DNA of 64,000 nucleotides from an uncultured Streptococcus sp. (GTDB lineage: Bacteria; Bacillota; Bacilli; Lactobacillales; Streptococcaceae): the NCBI GenBank assembly GCA_934229725.1, contig CAKQDX010000008.1, forward strand, positions 1-64,000, written 5' to 3'. Both the position numbers and the translations under genes were made by a program. Shown here piece by piece: positions 51,329 through 61,638 of the stretch (its first letter is position 1; each line of letters opens with the position of its first letter). A model generated the notes under the pieces. It saw only the letters and a program-made list of their open reading frames with translations. It was not told the DNA's origin and did not search any database.

Positions 51329-52858
51329 TTAAAGTTCAAGTTGTGGTGGCGTAGTTTCTGCCCCTGCAAAAGGAATATAGAGGTCGAAACGTGTGCCGAC
51401 ACCCAATTCAGAACTAACTTCAATACGGCATCGGTAAGCTTCCACAATTTGGTAAAGGATTGATAAACCAATACCCACACCAGATTGAGTTGTGGTACGA
51501 TTACGTGCCTTATCTGAACGGTAGAAGCGCTCAAAGATATGTTCGATATCTTCTTTAGAAATTCCTTCACCATTATCTTGTACCTGTACCAGCATTTCAT
51601 TTTCCAAAGCTTTAATTGTGACCTGGATTTCCTTGTCAACAGGTGAATATTTGACGGCATTATCAATCAAAATCGTGATAGCCTGTTCAAAGTGTTGGCT
51701 GTAAATCTGTGCTGGACGCTCAGAACTTTCAAAATCATTGAGATAGAATTGGTAATCTTCGTGCAAGACACGAAAGTTCCCAATGACCGTACGAATTGAA
51801 GAATTCAAATCACAAGTGTCATTTCTGTGATTCTCAAAGGATCCCTTAACTCGGATAGAATCCAACATATCATTGATCATAATGGTCATACGGTTAGCCT
51901 CATGGCTTGCAGCCTCAAGACTTTCCTCCAAAATCTCAGGGTCATTTTTACCCCAACGTTGCAAGAGGTCCATATGGCCCTTGATAACGGCAATCGGAGT
52001 ACGCAATTCGTGACTCACGTCACTCAAGAAGCGCATCTGCATCTGATTGTTCTCTTGGATTTTATCCATCATACGGTTAAAGTTAACCGCCAAATCACCA
52101 ATTTCATCATGACTTTCAATCTTAGAACGGAGCTCCAAATCGCTTGGTGAATCGGTGATAACCCCCATAGTCTCGTGCAACTGTCTCATCGGACGAAGAA
52201 TAGATGTCAAGACAACGACAGTCGCTGCGATAACCAAGACCGTCATCCCTACTTCAAGGAAAATCAATAAGAAAATCAGACGCTCTTTGAGGGCATAATA
52301 GAATTCCAAATCATGGAAGATCTGGGCATAACCAACTATTGTCTTTTTATCCTTACCATAAATCGGAACCTCTAGCAAGAAGCCACGTTTTCCCTTATAA
52401 GACACTGACTTTAGTTTGTTAACCTCAGACATGCCTGGTGGAGAATCTGTATTCTCCTCAGAGGTAAAGATAAATGTTCCTTTTTTGTCATAAACAAAGA
52501 CTGACTGATTCGAATAGAGTTTATTAGAAATCGCAACTTGGCCATCCAGAGAATGCTTTTCAGAAAGCACGCCATTAATAATCGATGCATAGATATTTTT
52601 AGGCGAGTAAAGGGCAGCTAAGAGCGGTTCTGGACTTAATTCTTCATCCGAATCCCAGTCTTTTTCAATGTAGGTAACAACCTTCGAGATGGTAGCATTT
52701 ACATTTTGACGTTCACGTTGCAAAAGAAGCGTATTGGCTGAAAAAACAACAACGAGCGTGAACATCGACAATACAAGAAAGAAGACCACAGCAGTTGTCA
52801 TGGTCAACTTTTTTCTAATGGTTACTTTACCAAATAATTTATCTTGTAATTTACTCAT
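51329..52858 (-). CDS. covS: Sensor histidine kinase CovS (CsrS)
   Basis: A 509-residue membrane histidine kinase. Two membrane helices (about 18-42 and 193-219) bracket an extracellular sensor domain; HAMP (about 220-272) follows. His283 in SDVSHELRTP is the phosphorylated residue. The N box is IDNAVKYS and the G boxes are DNGEGI and SGVGIGLS. With CovR it forms the virulence/stress regulator of streptococci. Its start overlaps the covR stop by 4 bp. Confidence 0.94.
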   Translation of the reverse strand: MSKLQDKLFGKVTIRKKLTMTTAVVFFLVLSMFTLVVVFSANTLLLQRERQNVNATISKVVTYIEKDWDSDEELSPEPLLAALYSPKNIYASIINGVLSEKHSLDGQVAISNKLYSNQSVFVYDKKGTFIFTSEENTDSPPGMSEVNKLKSVSYKGKRGFLLEVPIYGKDKKTIVGYAQIFHDLEFYYALKERLIFLLIFLEVGMTVLVIAATVVVLTSILRPMRQLHETMGVITDSPSDLELRSKIESHDEIGDLAVNFNRMMDKIQENNQMQMRFLSDVSHELRTPIAVIKGHMDLLQRWGKNDPEILEESLEAASHEANRMTIMINDMLDSIRVKGSFENHRNDTCDLNSSIRTVIGNFRVLHEDYQFYLNDFESSERPAQIYSQHFEQAITILIDNAVKYSPVDKEIQVTIKALENEMLVQVQDNGEGISKEDIEHIFERFYRSDKARNRTTTQSGVGIGLSILYQIVEAYRCRIEVSSELGVGTRFDLYIPFAGAETTPPQLEL

Positions 52859-53544
52859 TTTTCACGAATAACGTAACCCATGCCTCGTACCGTTTGAATA
52901 TATGATTCTTTACCTGGAACATCAATTTTTCCACGCAAGTAACGAATATAAACGTCTACAACGTTTGTTTCGATAGCATCATCATATTTCCAAACTTGAA
53001 GTAAAAGCTCTTCACGGGTCATCACTTGGTTCATATTGCTCAAAAGTGTGTTCAACAAATCAAACTCACGTTTTGTCAATGGGATAGCTTCATCACCACG
53101 TACAACTGTACGGTTTTGAACATCTAATTTCAAGTCACGGTAAGTTGACGCTTTAGCTGGTGCATTCTTAGCAGCTTCAATATCTTGACGACGGAAGGTC
53201 GCACGAATACGTGCCAAAAGTTCTTCAATCGCAAATGGTTTTACAATATAGTCATCAGCACCACGGTCCAATCCGGCAACGATGTCCATGATTGAGTCGC
53301 GAGCTGTCATCATCATAATATAAGTATCTTTTTCCTGTTGGAGACGACGAGTTACTTCAAAACCGTCCATCTCAGGTAACATAAGATCCAAGAGAATAAG
53401 ATCGAAATCTTTCTCAAGTGCCATTTCTAGTCCTTCACGTCCGTTGTCTGCTGTCACAACGTCGTATCCTTCGTGTTGAAGTTCTAACGAGACAAAACGA
53501 GCAAGGTTTTTCTCATCTTCAACAATCAAAATGCGTTTGCTCAT
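52855..53544 (-). CDS. covR: Response regulator CovR (CsrR)
   Basis: A 229-residue OmpR/PhoB-type regulator. The phosphorylated residue is Asp53 in ILLDLMLPEMDG; the acidic pocket is in VEDE (8-11) and the conserved Lys is in IVKPF. The C-terminal winged helix covers about 130-229. Mostly a repressor of surface and secreted protein genes in streptococci; its targets in this species are not read from the sequence. A consensus promoter lies upstream. Confidence 0.95.
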   Translation of the reverse strand: MSKRILIVEDEKNLARFVSLELQHEGYDVVTADNGREGLEMALEKDFDLILLDLMLPEMDGFEVTRRLQQEKDTYIMMMTARDSIMDIVAGLDRGADDYIVKPFAIEELLARIRATFRRQDIEAAKNAPAKASTYRDLKLDVQNRTVVRGDEAIPLTKREFDLLNTLLSNMNQVMTREELLLQVWKYDDAIETNVVDVYIRYLRGKIDVPGKESYIQTVRGMGYVIREK

Positions 53545-53646
53545 AATAAGTATTTACCACTTTCTTAAATTTTTTTGACTTCCATTTCCCTTTAAAAGTC
53601 TGTCGATTTATTTAGCAAATAAATCTGAAAATTAACTTCTAATGAT

Positions 53647-53675
53647 ATAATAATATACAGTTTTAAAATTGTCAA
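53647..53675 (-). promoter_or_regulatory. covR promoter
   Basis: Minus-strand TTGACA (53675-53670), 17 bp, TATTAT (53652-53647). A leader of about 100 nt follows. Confidence 0.75.
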
Positions 53676-53699
53676 ACATTTTTAGTTTATTTTTTTGAA

Positions 53700-54236
53700 T
53701 TAATTTTCATCAAATAGACCATTCAATTGGGCAAAAGGATTACTTGACTCTTTTTTCTCTTGTTGGAGGGCTGCATATTCCTCTTCCGACAGGACTTCCC
53801 AGTCATTTCCCGAAAGAGAAATTTGACCTTTTTCTTCTTCTGGTGTTAAGACTTTCATAGGAATATTAAGGAGAATATTGTCCAAAATACTCTCATCTAG
53901 ATTAATGGCATCACCATCCAAGATAAGAACCAAGTTTTCTTCGACTAATTCCTTTTGTAGAAGGGCATCTGCCTCTTGAATAAAGGTCTCCGAGACTGGA
54001 TAGTTAAAACTAAGCGTTACAGGCTCAAGAGAACGGCTAGATGGTAATGTAATATTATAAGTTAATTGATAATCCAAAAGGTACAAACCATTATCATAGA
54101 CTACCTGTCCACTTGCTTGAATCTGTTCAAGATTTAAAACCTGATTATAGCGTTCTTTAATAGACTCCAAAAGTAAAGGTGCTTCGTTAAAAGCAAGCCC
54201 TTCTGGAGACTTTCTAACTTCTGAAAGATAAATCAT
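53700..54236 (-). CDS. DUF177 (YceD) family protein
   Basis: A 178-residue acidic protein of the DUF177 family, linked to 23S rRNA accumulation in other bacteria and plants. Residues 1-130 hold the family core (LDYQLTYNITLPSSRSLEPV) and the C-terminus ends in an acidic NPFAQLNGLFDEN. In many bacteria the gene precedes rpmF; here it precedes covR, the usual streptococcal order. The ATG at 54236 is 8 nt after GAGG. No terminator is evident before covR. Confidence 0.8.
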   Translation of the reverse strand: MIYLSEVRKSPEGLAFNEAPLLLESIKERYNQVLNLEQIQASGQVVYDNGLYLLDYQLTYNITLPSSRSLEPVTLSFNYPVSETFIQEADALLQKELVEENLVLILDGDAINLDESILDNILLNIPMKVLTPEEEKGQISLSGNDWEVLSEEEYAALQQEKKESSNPFAQLNGLFDEN

Positions 54237-54559
54237 TGTCAATCCTCAAACTAAACTTCCCCACAGGGAGTGATTTTTAATCCACAAGACCATAATCCCC
54301 CACAACCGCCTTTGATTAAAGCAACTATATTGTCACTTTCTATAAGCGAGTAATTATGATTTTAGACTTAATTAGTATTATATCAGATTTTTAAGAAAAA
54401 ATAACACCTTAAATATTACATATTTCTTAAACTTAGAACTTCTTTAAAAGATAATGAAAAATACGTTCTCTCCTAATGTTCACTCATTTTTGGTGTTAGA
54501 TGAAAGACCTTAATTATGGTAAAATAAGAGCATTGAAACTACTTAAAAGGAATATAAAA
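54237..54559. other. Intergenic region between the DUF177 gene and rsmG
   Basis: A 323-bp AT-rich divergent region. A possible extended -10 (TGGTAAAAT, -10 at 54521-54526) precedes rsmG. No strong -35, operator or RNA structure is recognised elsewhere. Confidence 0.5.
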
Positions 54560-55273
54560 ATGACACCTGAAGATTTTTACAAGGCTCTACAAGAAGAGGG
54601 ATTCATTCTGAGTCAGCAGCAAAAAGACCAATTTCAACGCTATTTTGAACTATTGGTAGAATGGAACGAAAAAATCAATCTTACGGCAATCACAGATAAA
54701 AACGATGTTTACCTTAAGCATTTCTATGATTCGTTGGCTCCCGTTCTGCAAGGACATATCAAAAATCAAGATATTCGACTTTTAGATATTGGGGCTGGAG
54801 CTGGCTTTCCAAGTCTCCCTATGAAAATTCTTTATCCAGAGCTTGATGTGACTATCATCGATTCTCTCAATAAACGCATCAATTTTCTCAATCTCTTGGC
54901 TGATGAACTTGATATCAGCGGTGTCCACTTCTATCATGGACGTGCCGAGGATTTTGGTCAAGATAAGGCCTTCCGTGCTCAGTTTGATATGGTGACCGCC
55001 CGTGCTGTTGCACGCATGCAGGTTCTCTCAGAATTGACTATTCCTTTCTTGAAGGTTGGTGGACAACTCATTGCACTTAAGGCTGCAGCTGCCGATGAAG
55101 AGTTGGCTGAGGCTAAGAATGCCTTGAACCTTCTTTTTGCCAAACCTATTCTCAACGATAACTACCATTTACCAAATGGTGATAACCGTCATATTACCAT
55201 TGTCGAGAAGAAAAAAGAAACTCCAAATAAGTACCCTCGTCGTGCTGGAATGCCTAATAAGAAACCACTATAA
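54560..55273 (+). CDS. rsmG: 16S rRNA (guanine527-N7)-methyltransferase
   Basis: A 237-residue SAM-dependent methyltransferase (GidB) that modifies G527 of 16S rRNA. The SAM motif is [15 protein letters not shown] (about 70-84), and [12 protein letters not shown] is the conserved catalytic-side segment. The ATG at 54560 follows AAAAGGA by 8-9 nt; the longer frame lacks family likeness. A hairpin stands between it and ktrB. Confidence 0.95.
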   Translation: MTPEDFYKALQEEGFILSQQQKDQFQRYFELLVEWNEKINLTAITDKNDVYLKHFYDSLAPVLQGHIKNQDIRLLDIGAGAGFPSLPMKILYPELDVTIIDSLNKRINFLNLLADELDISGVHFYHGRAEDFGQDKAFRAQFDMVTARAVARMQVLSELTIPFLKVGGQLIALKAAAADEELAEAKNALNLLFAKPILNDNYHLPNGDNRHITIVEKKKETPNKYPRRAGMPNKKPL

Positions 55274-55278
55274 CGTTC

Positions 55279-55306
55279 ATCCAAGGATGTTTTTGACTCC
55301 TTGGAT
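55279..55306 (+). terminator. Hairpin between rsmG and ktrB
   Basis: 9-bp stem ATCCAAGGA/TCCTTGGAT with an 10-nt loop and a poor T run (TATTGTTT). Probably a partial terminator. Confidence 0.45.
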
Positions 55307-55342
55307 TATTGTTTCCCCTTATGGTAAATTCGGAGGTTTTCA

Positions 55343-56707
55343 TTGATTAATCGTTTTTCTGTCACTCAAAGACTTGTGCTTAGTTTTGTCTTTGTCATTT
55401 TGGTGGGGAGTATCTTACTTAGTCTTCCCATTAGTCACTATGCTAATAGTCCAGAAACAAACTATCTAGACCATCTTTTCAACACGGTATCAATGGTCTG
55501 TGTGACTGGACTTTCTGTGGTTCCTGTTAGTAAAGCTTACAATGGTTTTGGTCAAATTGTCTCCATTCTTCTCATGCAGACCGGGGGTCTTGGGCTAGTC
55601 TCTTTGATTGCTATCAGTACCTACAGCCTTAAAAATAAATTGGGCTTGAGCGATCAAGATCTCCTTCAATCTGCACTCAGTAGGGACAATCAAAAAGATT
55701 TGAAAGCCTATCTTTTCAAGGTCTATAAAATAACTTTTTCCATTGAAGCTTTAGTGGCACTAGTGATTATGACTGATTTTATTCCTCGCTTTGGACTTGG
55801 TCATGGCATTTTTAACAGTCTATTTCTAGCGGTCTCAGCTTTTTGTAACGCTGGTTTTGATAACTTAGGAGCTAACAGTCTACAAGACTATGCGACCAAC
55901 CCAACCATAAACCTTGCTGTCGCTTGTCTCATCATGTCTGGAAGTTTGGGTTTTGCAGTCTGGATTGATTTGATTCAATTGTTTAAGCGTTACATCACAG
56001 ATCGTCCCAGAAATTGGAAATTAGCTTGTAGACCTCTCAGTAACCAAAGTCGTCTCGTGCTTATTAGTACAGCTTGTATCCTGTTTGTGGGGACCTTATT
56101 AGCTTGGCTACTTGAACTGGATAATGTTAATACCATTGGCTCTCTCAACGTTTGGCAGCAACTTATGGTCAGTTTCTTTCAAACTGTAACCATGCGGACT
56201 GCTGGCTTCGCGACTATTTCCTATACCAATGCAGATTTCTCTACAAATCTTCTTTTTATGATTCAGATGATTATCGGTGGTGGCCCTGGAGGAACTGCTG
56301 GTGGTATTAAACTAACAACTGCATCTATTATGTTCTTGCTTTTTAGGTCGGAATTGTCTGGGAACTCTAGCGTTGTTTTTCGAAATCGTATTATATCTAA
56401 TAAGACTGTTTTACAAGCATTCACAGTTATACTCTTTTTCCTAACAATGCTCTTTGTCGGCTATGTTATTCTGCTTGAAACCAATCCAAACCTCTCACCA
56501 CTGGCCTTGCTATTTGAGAGTGTATCAGCTATTGCCACTGTCGGTGTGTCTATGGACTTGACTCCTAGTCTTAATACCATAGGACGCTTCGTTATCATGG
56601 CTCTCATGTTCATTGGCCGTGTCGGTCCCATCACTGTTCTCTTGAGCTTGATGACCAAAAAAGAAAAACAGGTTTCTTACGCACCAACTGATATCTCTGT
56701 TGGCTAA
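55343..56707 (+). CDS. ktrB: Potassium uptake channel subunit KtrB/TrkH
   Basis: A 454-residue membrane protein of the Trk/Ktr/HKT family with four membrane-pore-membrane repeats. Pore segments are MVCVTGLSV, SAFCNAGFDN, TMRTAGFAT and IATVGVSMD, with the filter glycine in each. It takes up K+ with the help of KtrA. The start is a TTG at 55343, 6 nt after a perfect GGAGG; no nearby ATG fits. It is followed by ktrA 39 bp later. Confidence 0.92.
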   Translation: MINRFSVTQRLVLSFVFVILVGSILLSLPISHYANSPETNYLDHLFNTVSMVCVTGLSVVPVSKAYNGFGQIVSILLMQTGGLGLVSLIAISTYSLKNKLGLSDQDLLQSALSRDNQKDLKAYLFKVYKITFSIEALVALVIMTDFIPRFGLGHGIFNSLFLAVSAFCNAGFDNLGANSLQDYATNPTINLAVACLIMSGSLGFAVWIDLIQLFKRYITDRPRNWKLACRPLSNQSRLVLISTACILFVGTLLAWLLELDNVNTIGSLNVWQQLMVSFFQTVTMRTAGFATISYTNADFSTNLLFMIQMIIGGGPGGTAGGIKLTTASIMFLLFRSELSGNSSVVFRNRIISNKTVLQAFTVILFFLTMLFVGYVILLETNPNLSPLALLFESVSAIATVGVSMDLTPSLNTIGRFVIMALMFIGRVGPITVLLSLMTKKEKQVSYAPTDISVG

Positions 56708-56746
56708 AGCAACCTATTCATTAACAAAATTCTGAAAGGATTCTAC

Positions 56747-57418
56747 ATGAAAACACAAATTATTGGTGTCCTCGGTTTGGGGATTTTTGGACAAACCATC
56801 GCAACCGAACTTTCCACTTTTGGCCAAGATGTTATTGCCTTAGATAACAATCCTAAAACCATTGATTCTCTAGCAGATCAGGTGACTAAGGCTGCTGTGG
56901 GAGATATTACTGACATTGATTTTCTTCGCTCGACTGGTATTGAGAGCTGTGATACCGTCATTATTGCTGCAGGGGAGCATCTGGAGTCTTCAGCATTGGC
57001 TCTTTTGCACTGTAAGAAGCTAGGGATTAAACGTATCATTGCTAAAGCTAAAAGTATCAATTACGAAGAAGTCCTCTATGGTATGGGTGCCAACCTCGTC
57101 ATTACACCCGAACGCAGTACGGCAAAAGAACTGGCTTCCAACATACTCCGCTATAACATTTCAAATGTCTTTCATCTAGAGGACGACGTAGCTTTAATCG
57201 AGCTTAAGGTTCCTCATGAATGGGCAGGAAAATCTTTGCACACTTTGAATCTCCGAAAAACTTACAACGTCAATGTCATTGGTTTTAGAAACGATGAAAA
57301 TGGAAAACTAAACACTCATTTTGACCCTACGAAACAGCTGCCTAATGAAGGAACTATCCTAGTCGTTGCTGACAATCGAACACTAGAAAAATTTGATTAT
57401 TTGGGGTATTTGAAATAA
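56747..57418 (+). CDS. ktrA: Potassium uptake regulatory subunit KtrA/TrkA
   Basis: A 223-residue cytoplasmic regulator. RCK_N domain (1-135) has the nucleotide motif GVLGLGIFGQTIA (7-19) and acidic ALDNNP; the RCK_C domain (about 140-220) follows. Nucleotide binding (ATP/ADP or NAD) gates KtrB. GAAAGGA lies 8-9 nt before the ATG. Ends at a strong terminator. Confidence 0.93.
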   Translation: MKTQIIGVLGLGIFGQTIATELSTFGQDVIALDNNPKTIDSLADQVTKAAVGDITDIDFLRSTGIESCDTVIIAAGEHLESSALALLHCKKLGIKRIIAKAKSINYEEVLYGMGANLVITPERSTAKELASNILRYNISNVFHLEDDVALIELKVPHEWAGKSLHTLNLRKTYNVNVIGFRNDENGKLNTHFDPTKQLPNEGTILVVADNRTLEKFDYLGYLK

Positions 57419-57421
57419 CAG

Positions 57422-57468
57422 AAAAACGTTCCAATCTTGTTCACAATGAACAGGACTAGAACGTTTTT
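57422..57468. terminator. Bidirectional terminator between ktrA and ecfT
   Basis: Outer stem AAAAACGTTC/GAACGTTTTT with an inner TTGTTCA/TGAACAG arm, A and T runs on both sides. Confidence 0.88.
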
Positions 57469-57505
57469 ATTTTTGTTAAAAATCTTACAATCTTTAACTC
57501 TAACA

Positions 57506-58336
57506 TCATAACCAGGGGTTGTAAAATCGACCCTGATTCAGAAAAATCAATCCTATACTAATCCCTATCAGCAGAAACGCTAATAAGATTACAAGGTAAT
57601 CTTGCTTAGTCAAAGATTTATGAACATACCAGGTACGTTTTTTATAGCGACCAAAGCGGCGTAATTCCATAGCTGTCGATATGGTATCAATACGCTCTAA
57701 CGAAGAAAAAATTAATGGAAGAACGATTTGTAAATTCCCACGAATGCGCTTAACCAGACCTGCCTTTTTCGACAAATCTAAGCCACGCGCTTCCTGGGCC
57801 TTGCGAATCGTAAAAAATTCTTCTTGAACATCTGGAATATAACGCAATGTCAAACTAACGGAGTAGGCAAATTTATAAGGCAATCCAATCTGATTAAGAC
57901 TAGCTGCAAACTGACTCGGATGGGTAGTCATCAGAAAGAGAATGGCAAGAGGAACCGTTGAAAAATACTTAAGCAAGAGATTTGCAAGATAGAAGATCTC
58001 CTGACTGGTTAAATTAAAGCGGCCCCATCCTTCAACCAATACGGTCTTAGCACCATAAATCTCCTCACCATAGCCAGGATCGAAAAGATAAACCATGACT
58101 AAGTTAAAGAGGGCAACGGCTCCAATGATTTTAACAACAAATGAAACATCTTTCCATCGAATATTAGCTCGCTTGAAAAGATAAATAGATAGAAAACCTA
58201 TTACCAGTATAAATCTAGGATCGTAAGTTGCCATACAAGCAACTGATACTAAAATGAAGAAAATCATTTTACTTGCACCAGATAATCCATAAAGGAAACC
58301 TTGACCTGATTGATAACCAATTAAACGATTAGACAT
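57506..58336 (-). CDS. ECF transporter transmembrane subunit EcfT
   Basis: A 276-residue CbiQ/EcfT-type membrane protein with about five hydrophobic segments. The coupling motifs are AQEARGLD (an Ala-Arg-Gly motif) and [10 protein letters not shown], which bind the ATPase. AGGAGGACCTT precedes the ATG, overlapping the ecfA 3' end by 8 bp. It is the last gene of the cluster and forms the transporter core with the dual ATPase. Confidence 0.92.
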   Translation of the reverse strand: MSNRLIGYQSGQGFLYGLSGASKMIFFILVSVACMATYDPRFILVIGFLSIYLFKRANIRWKDVSFVVKIIGAVALFNLVMVYLFDPGYGEEIYGAKTVLVEGWGRFNLTSQEIFYLANLLLKYFSTVPLAILFLMTTHPSQFAASLNQIGLPYKFAYSVSLTLRYIPDVQEEFFTIRKAQEARGLDLSKKAGLVKRIRGNLQIVLPLIFSSLERIDTISTAMELRRFGRYKKRTWYVHKSLTKQDYLVILLAFLLIGISIGLIFLNQGRFYNPWL

Positions 58337-60014
58337 AAGGTCCTCCTTTGTTAATTTTATCAATATAATACTCTGTCACGTCTACTGGATCACAGGATAA
58401 TTTCTGACCCAAGGTATAGAGTGATGTCTGTTTCAGATTAGCTGCCTCCAGCAGGTCATGCTGATTGAGGATGGCGACAGGATTATCATCTGCAATAATC
58501 GAACCATCAACGACAACCAAACAACGATCACTGTATTCCAACATAAGCTGCATATCATGGGTAATCATCACAATCGTATGGCCTTGCTGCTGAAGACTGT
58601 CTAGGAAAGTCATGATATCCGTATACGTTTGGTAATCTTGACCAGCTGTTGGCTCATCCAAGATAATGATTTCAGGTTTCAAAACCAAGATAGAAGCTAT
58701 AGTCACACGCTTTTTCTGACCAAATGATAGGGCAGAAATGGGCCATTTACGAAAACTATAGAGGCCACAGGTCTTCAAAACCTCATAAACACGCTCTTCA
58801 ACTTCTGACTCGTCAACACCTCTCAAACGTAAACCTAAAGCTACTTCATCAAAAATCATAGCTTGACTAATCATCTGATTAGGATTTTGTAAAACAAATC
58901 CGATACGTTCTGAACGCTCAGCGATGCTATCCTGGCTAATATCCTGGCCTTTATAAATCAGCTTGCCGTGACTAGGGACAAAACCGCATAAAGCCTTGGC
59001 AAGCGTCGACTTACCAGCTCCGTTTTTACCAACTATTGCTAGACGCTCACCCTTTTTCAGACTAAAGGACATATTCTCAATGATAGGTAGGTTATCTCCG
59101 TAGCCAACTTTAAGTTCCTCAACCTCTAAAACAGGAGTTGTTAGACTTTCAGATGGAACCTTTCTCGTTCTGTCTGGCAAGCTTAAACCAGACAAGTCCA
59201 AAGTTTCTAGTTGGCTGAGTTGCTCTGCACTTTTGGTGTTAAATCCCAACTGACGTAAAACCGTCACATAGAGGGGTTCACGAATACCATTATCCAACAA
59301 GAGGGTAGTTGATAAAAGCTCATCTGGGCTACCGTTAAAGAGGAGTTTCCCATCATTGACCAATAAAACACGGTCAACAGGACGATAAAGAACATCCTCC
59401 AGACGGTGCTCAATGATAATCGTCGTGGCTCCTACTTCCTTGTGAATGTTATCAATAAGGGCAATTGTTTCTTGGCCCGATTTAGGATCCAAATTTGCCA
59501 AAGGTTCATCAAATAAGAGAATCGGACTCTCATCAATCAAGACCCCAGCAAGACTGACTCGTTGCTTTTGTCCACCTGATAAATCTTGAGGACGATGACC
59601 CAAGAGAGAACTCAAATTCAAGCGTTCGGCCCAGAGAGCCACCTTATCTTTCATCTCACCTTGATTGACACAATCATTTTCCAAGGAAAAAGCCAAATCT
59701 TCAGCTACCGTCAATCCAATAAACTGACCATCTGGATCCTGTAATACCGTAGATACTAACTGAGACCTGTCATAGATTGATTGATTGAAAATGTCTTGAC
59801 CGTCTATAGTCACCTGCCCCTGCGCTTGACCTTTGTTAATGTTAGGAATGATACCATTAAGACACTGGGCCAGGGTTGATTTTCCACTGCCAGACGGACC
59901 TAGGATAAGTACTTTCTCACCCTTGGCAATATCAAAGCTGATATTTTTGATTGTAGCTTCCGCTTGCGCATCATATTGAAATGTAAACTGATTAAAACTA
60001 ATGTATTTATCCAT
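58329..60014 (-). CDS. ECF transporter dual ATP-binding protein (YkoD-like)
   Basis: A 561-residue protein with two ABC ATPase halves. First half: Walker [10 protein letters not shown], signature LSGGQKQR, Walker [12 protein letters not shown]. Second half: Walker [10 protein letters not shown], degenerate signature ALSFGQKKR, Walker [12 protein letters not shown]. Such fused EcfA proteins pair with an EcfT and a dedicated S component. The ATG at 60014 is used because the frame before it crosses a terminator-like hairpin; no clear Shine-Dalgarno is present, which is odd. Confidence 0.92.
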   Translation of the reverse strand: MDKYISFNQFTFQYDAQAEATIKNISFDIAKGEKVLILGPSGSGKSTLAQCLNGIIPNINKGQAQGQVTIDGQDIFNQSIYDRSQLVSTVLQDPDGQFIGLTVAEDLAFSLENDCVNQGEMKDKVALWAERLNLSSLLGHRPQDLSGGQKQRVSLAGVLIDESPILLFDEPLANLDPKSGQETIALIDNIHKEVGATTIIIEHRLEDVLYRPVDRVLLVNDGKLLFNGSPDELLSTTLLLDNGIREPLYVTVLRQLGFNTKSAEQLSQLETLDLSGLSLPDRTRKVPSESLTTPVLEVEELKVGYGDNLPIIENMSFSLKKGERLAIVGKNGAGKSTLAKALCGFVPSHGKLIYKGQDISQDSIAERSERIGFVLQNPNQMISQAMIFDEVALGLRLRGVDESEVEERVYEVLKTCGLYSFRKWPISALSFGQKKRVTIASILVLKPEIIILDEPTAGQDYQTYTDIMTFLDSLQQQGHTIVMITHDMQLMLEYSDRCLVVVDGSIIADDNPVAILNQHDLLEAANLKQTSLYTLGQKLSCDPVDVTEYYIDKINKGGPYV

Positions 60015-60023
60015 GTTTCTACT

Positions 60024-60068
60024 AAAAAAGAGAGGGCTTATCAAAAAAATCTTGACAAGCCACACTCT
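60024..60068 (-). terminator. Terminator-like hairpin between the ECF S and A genes
   Basis: On the minus strand AGAG(TGT)GGCTTGTCAA (60068-60052) pairs with TTGATAAGCCCTCT (60044-60031), then TTTTTT. It lies inside the operon, so it probably reduces transcription of the ATPase and EcfT genes relative to the S component. Confidence 0.7.
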
Positions 60069-60082
60069 GCTATAAATTATTT

Positions 60083-60628
60083 CTAGTCTTTAGTAAGACT
60101 ACCTGATTGTGTGCGTGAGTGGGCATAGATTGCTAGTAGAGCCGTTCCTCCAACTGCAATTGTAATAAAGTTTGCCAATCCAGCAACAAAACCTTGAGCG
60201 TAGAGGTAAGACCATTCTTGCGCAAATTGAATTTTATCACCGATTGGTGTTACAACACCATACGCAATAATAAGAGATAAGAGTTGGATGAGGTTAAACC
60301 AAATCATATTTCCAAATGTCAGAACCCCTTTTGTTGCATCGTATTTTTTACGAAATAGACCAATGACAAGACCTATAACACCACTAGCAAGAACCCAAGC
60401 CCATGAGATATTTCCGTATTGGATACCATCCTTAAGCGCGTGACCAATGAGGCCCATGAAGAAACCTGTGATGGGGCCAAATATTACTGAAAACAAAGCC
60501 TGAACTGCATATTGCAATTGGATGCTTGTATTCCCAAAAATAGGAATGTTAACAAACATACCAATGATAATAAAGAGTGCTGCACCAATACCTGTCGCAA
60601 CAACTGTACGAATTGAATTATTTTTCAT
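60083..60628 (-). CDS. ECF transporter substrate-binding S component (UPF0397)
   Basis: A 181-residue membrane protein with five to six hydrophobic segments, of the UPF0397 family, an ECF S component of unknown substrate. [25 protein letters not shown] (split) is the family's central part. The S component sets the transporter's specificity. It lies 9 bp after the SAM-hydrolase gene, so the two are translated from one mRNA. Confidence 0.88.
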   Translation of the reverse strand: MKNNSIRTVVATGIGAALFIIIGMFVNIPIFGNTSIQLQYAVQALFSVIFGPITGFFMGLIGHALKDGIQYGNISWAWVLASGVIGLVIGLFRKKYDATKGVLTFGNMIWFNLIQLLSLIIAYGVVTPIGDKIQFAQEWSYLYAQGFVAGLANFITIAVGGTALLAIYAHSRTQSGSLTKD

Positions 60629-60637
60629 AATCTTACT

Positions 60638-61486
60638 TTAATCTCCTAAACGTTTAATTTCAATGTGCCAGTTGGATCCTACACCGACATTATAGGCCTT
60701 AGCAAAAGATCCTTGGTTAATGGCTAGTCCCACACGATAGAGGGAGTTGATATAAATAATTGGTTGACCAATACGAACATCCGCAAAAGATTTTCCATAG
60801 GTAACTTGGTTTTGGTAGACCAACATATCATTGTTAAAGATAGTCACTTCGAAACGGTCACCAAAGTTTGGTTCCAAAGCGTAAAAGTCATCACGTGTGA
60901 TTGAGGTCCAAAGCGATCCGAAACGAACGTCTAGAATGTCAATCGCACCACGAACCAAATGATCTTCTATGATGGTTTCAACCACTGGAAGTTCTAAAAT
61001 TTTCTCCACAGGTAACTCGGGTCCAACGTCTTCAAAACTGATATGACCAGAGGCTAATTTGGCACCTGTATAAGCATAAACATCACGTCCGTGGAAGGTA
61101 TAAGATAGCTCGGTATTACTGCGACGGTTCTCAACCTCCGAAATTTCTCGAACAGCCACGATACCAACATTCTTTTTAATATAAGAAAGCGTGCCATTGT
61201 CGGGAGTAACGATATATTGCCCAGTCTTAGTCAGAGCAACCACACTTTTTCGTGACGATCCGACACCAGGGTCAACTACGGATACAAAAGTTGTCCCTTT
61301 TGGCCAGTATTCAACCGTCTGAAAGAGACGGTAGGAAGCTTCAAATGTGTTATAGGGAGTGATGTCATGGGTTAAGTTGTGCACTCCTAGGCTTGGCTCT
61401 TCTTGTAAAGCCACACCAATCATGGCCGAAACAGCACCATCAACCAAACCAAAATCCGATTGAAGTACTAATAGGTTATTAGTCAT
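60638..61486 (-). CDS. SAM hydroxide adenosyltransferase (DUF62) family protein
   Basis: A 282-residue protein of the DUF62/SAM hydrolase family. LQSDFGLVDGAVSAM (8-22, with the SAM-binding Asp), VDPGVGSSRK (71-80), TPDNGTLSY (93-101) and FHGRDVYA (130-137) are conserved motifs. Members split S-adenosylmethionine into adenosine and methionine. The first gene of the ECF cluster, with an extended -10 upstream. Why it is linked to an importer is unknown. Another nucleoside-type substrate is possible. Confidence 0.88.
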   Translation of the reverse strand: MTNNLLVLQSDFGLVDGAVSAMIGVALQEEPSLGVHNLTHDITPYNTFEASYRLFQTVEYWPKGTTFVSVVDPGVGSSRKSVVALTKTGQYIVTPDNGTLSYIKKNVGIVAVREISEVENRRSNTELSYTFHGRDVYAYTGAKLASGHISFEDVGPELPVEKILELPVVETIIEDHLVRGAIDILDVRFGSLWTSITRDDFYALEPNFGDRFEVTIFNNDMLVYQNQVTYGKSFADVRIGQPIIYINSLYRVGLAINQGSFAKAYNVGVGSNWHIEIKRLGD

Positions 61487-61518
61487 AAATATCTCACCCT
61501 TTTCTATTAGAGACGTTT

Positions 61519-61547
61519 ATTTTACCACATTTTATGGGTATTTTAAA
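61519..61547 (-). promoter_or_regulatory. Promoter of the SAM hydrolase-ECF cluster
   Basis: Minus-strand TTTAAA (61547-61542), 17 bp with TGG before TAAAAT (61524-61519): an extended -10. Confidence 0.6.
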
Positions 61548-61602
61548 GATGACAAATCCTTGAGCTAGCTATAGTCTTTGCCTATGTTGACAACATAACC
61601 TC

Positions 61603-61632
61603 AAAAAGTCAGCCCCAGAGGCTGACCTTTAT
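61603..61632 (-). terminator. Terminator of sstT
   Basis: Stem GTCAGCC/GGCTGAC with A and T runs, 7 bp after the sstT stop. Confidence 0.85.
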
Positions 61633-61638
61633 TATTAT

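Noticed and set aside
61561..61600. MET-box-like TATAGTCTTTGCCTATG between sstT and the SAM-hydrolase gene
   Set aside because: Only about 12 of 17 positions match and it lies nearer the sstT 3' end than a promoter position.
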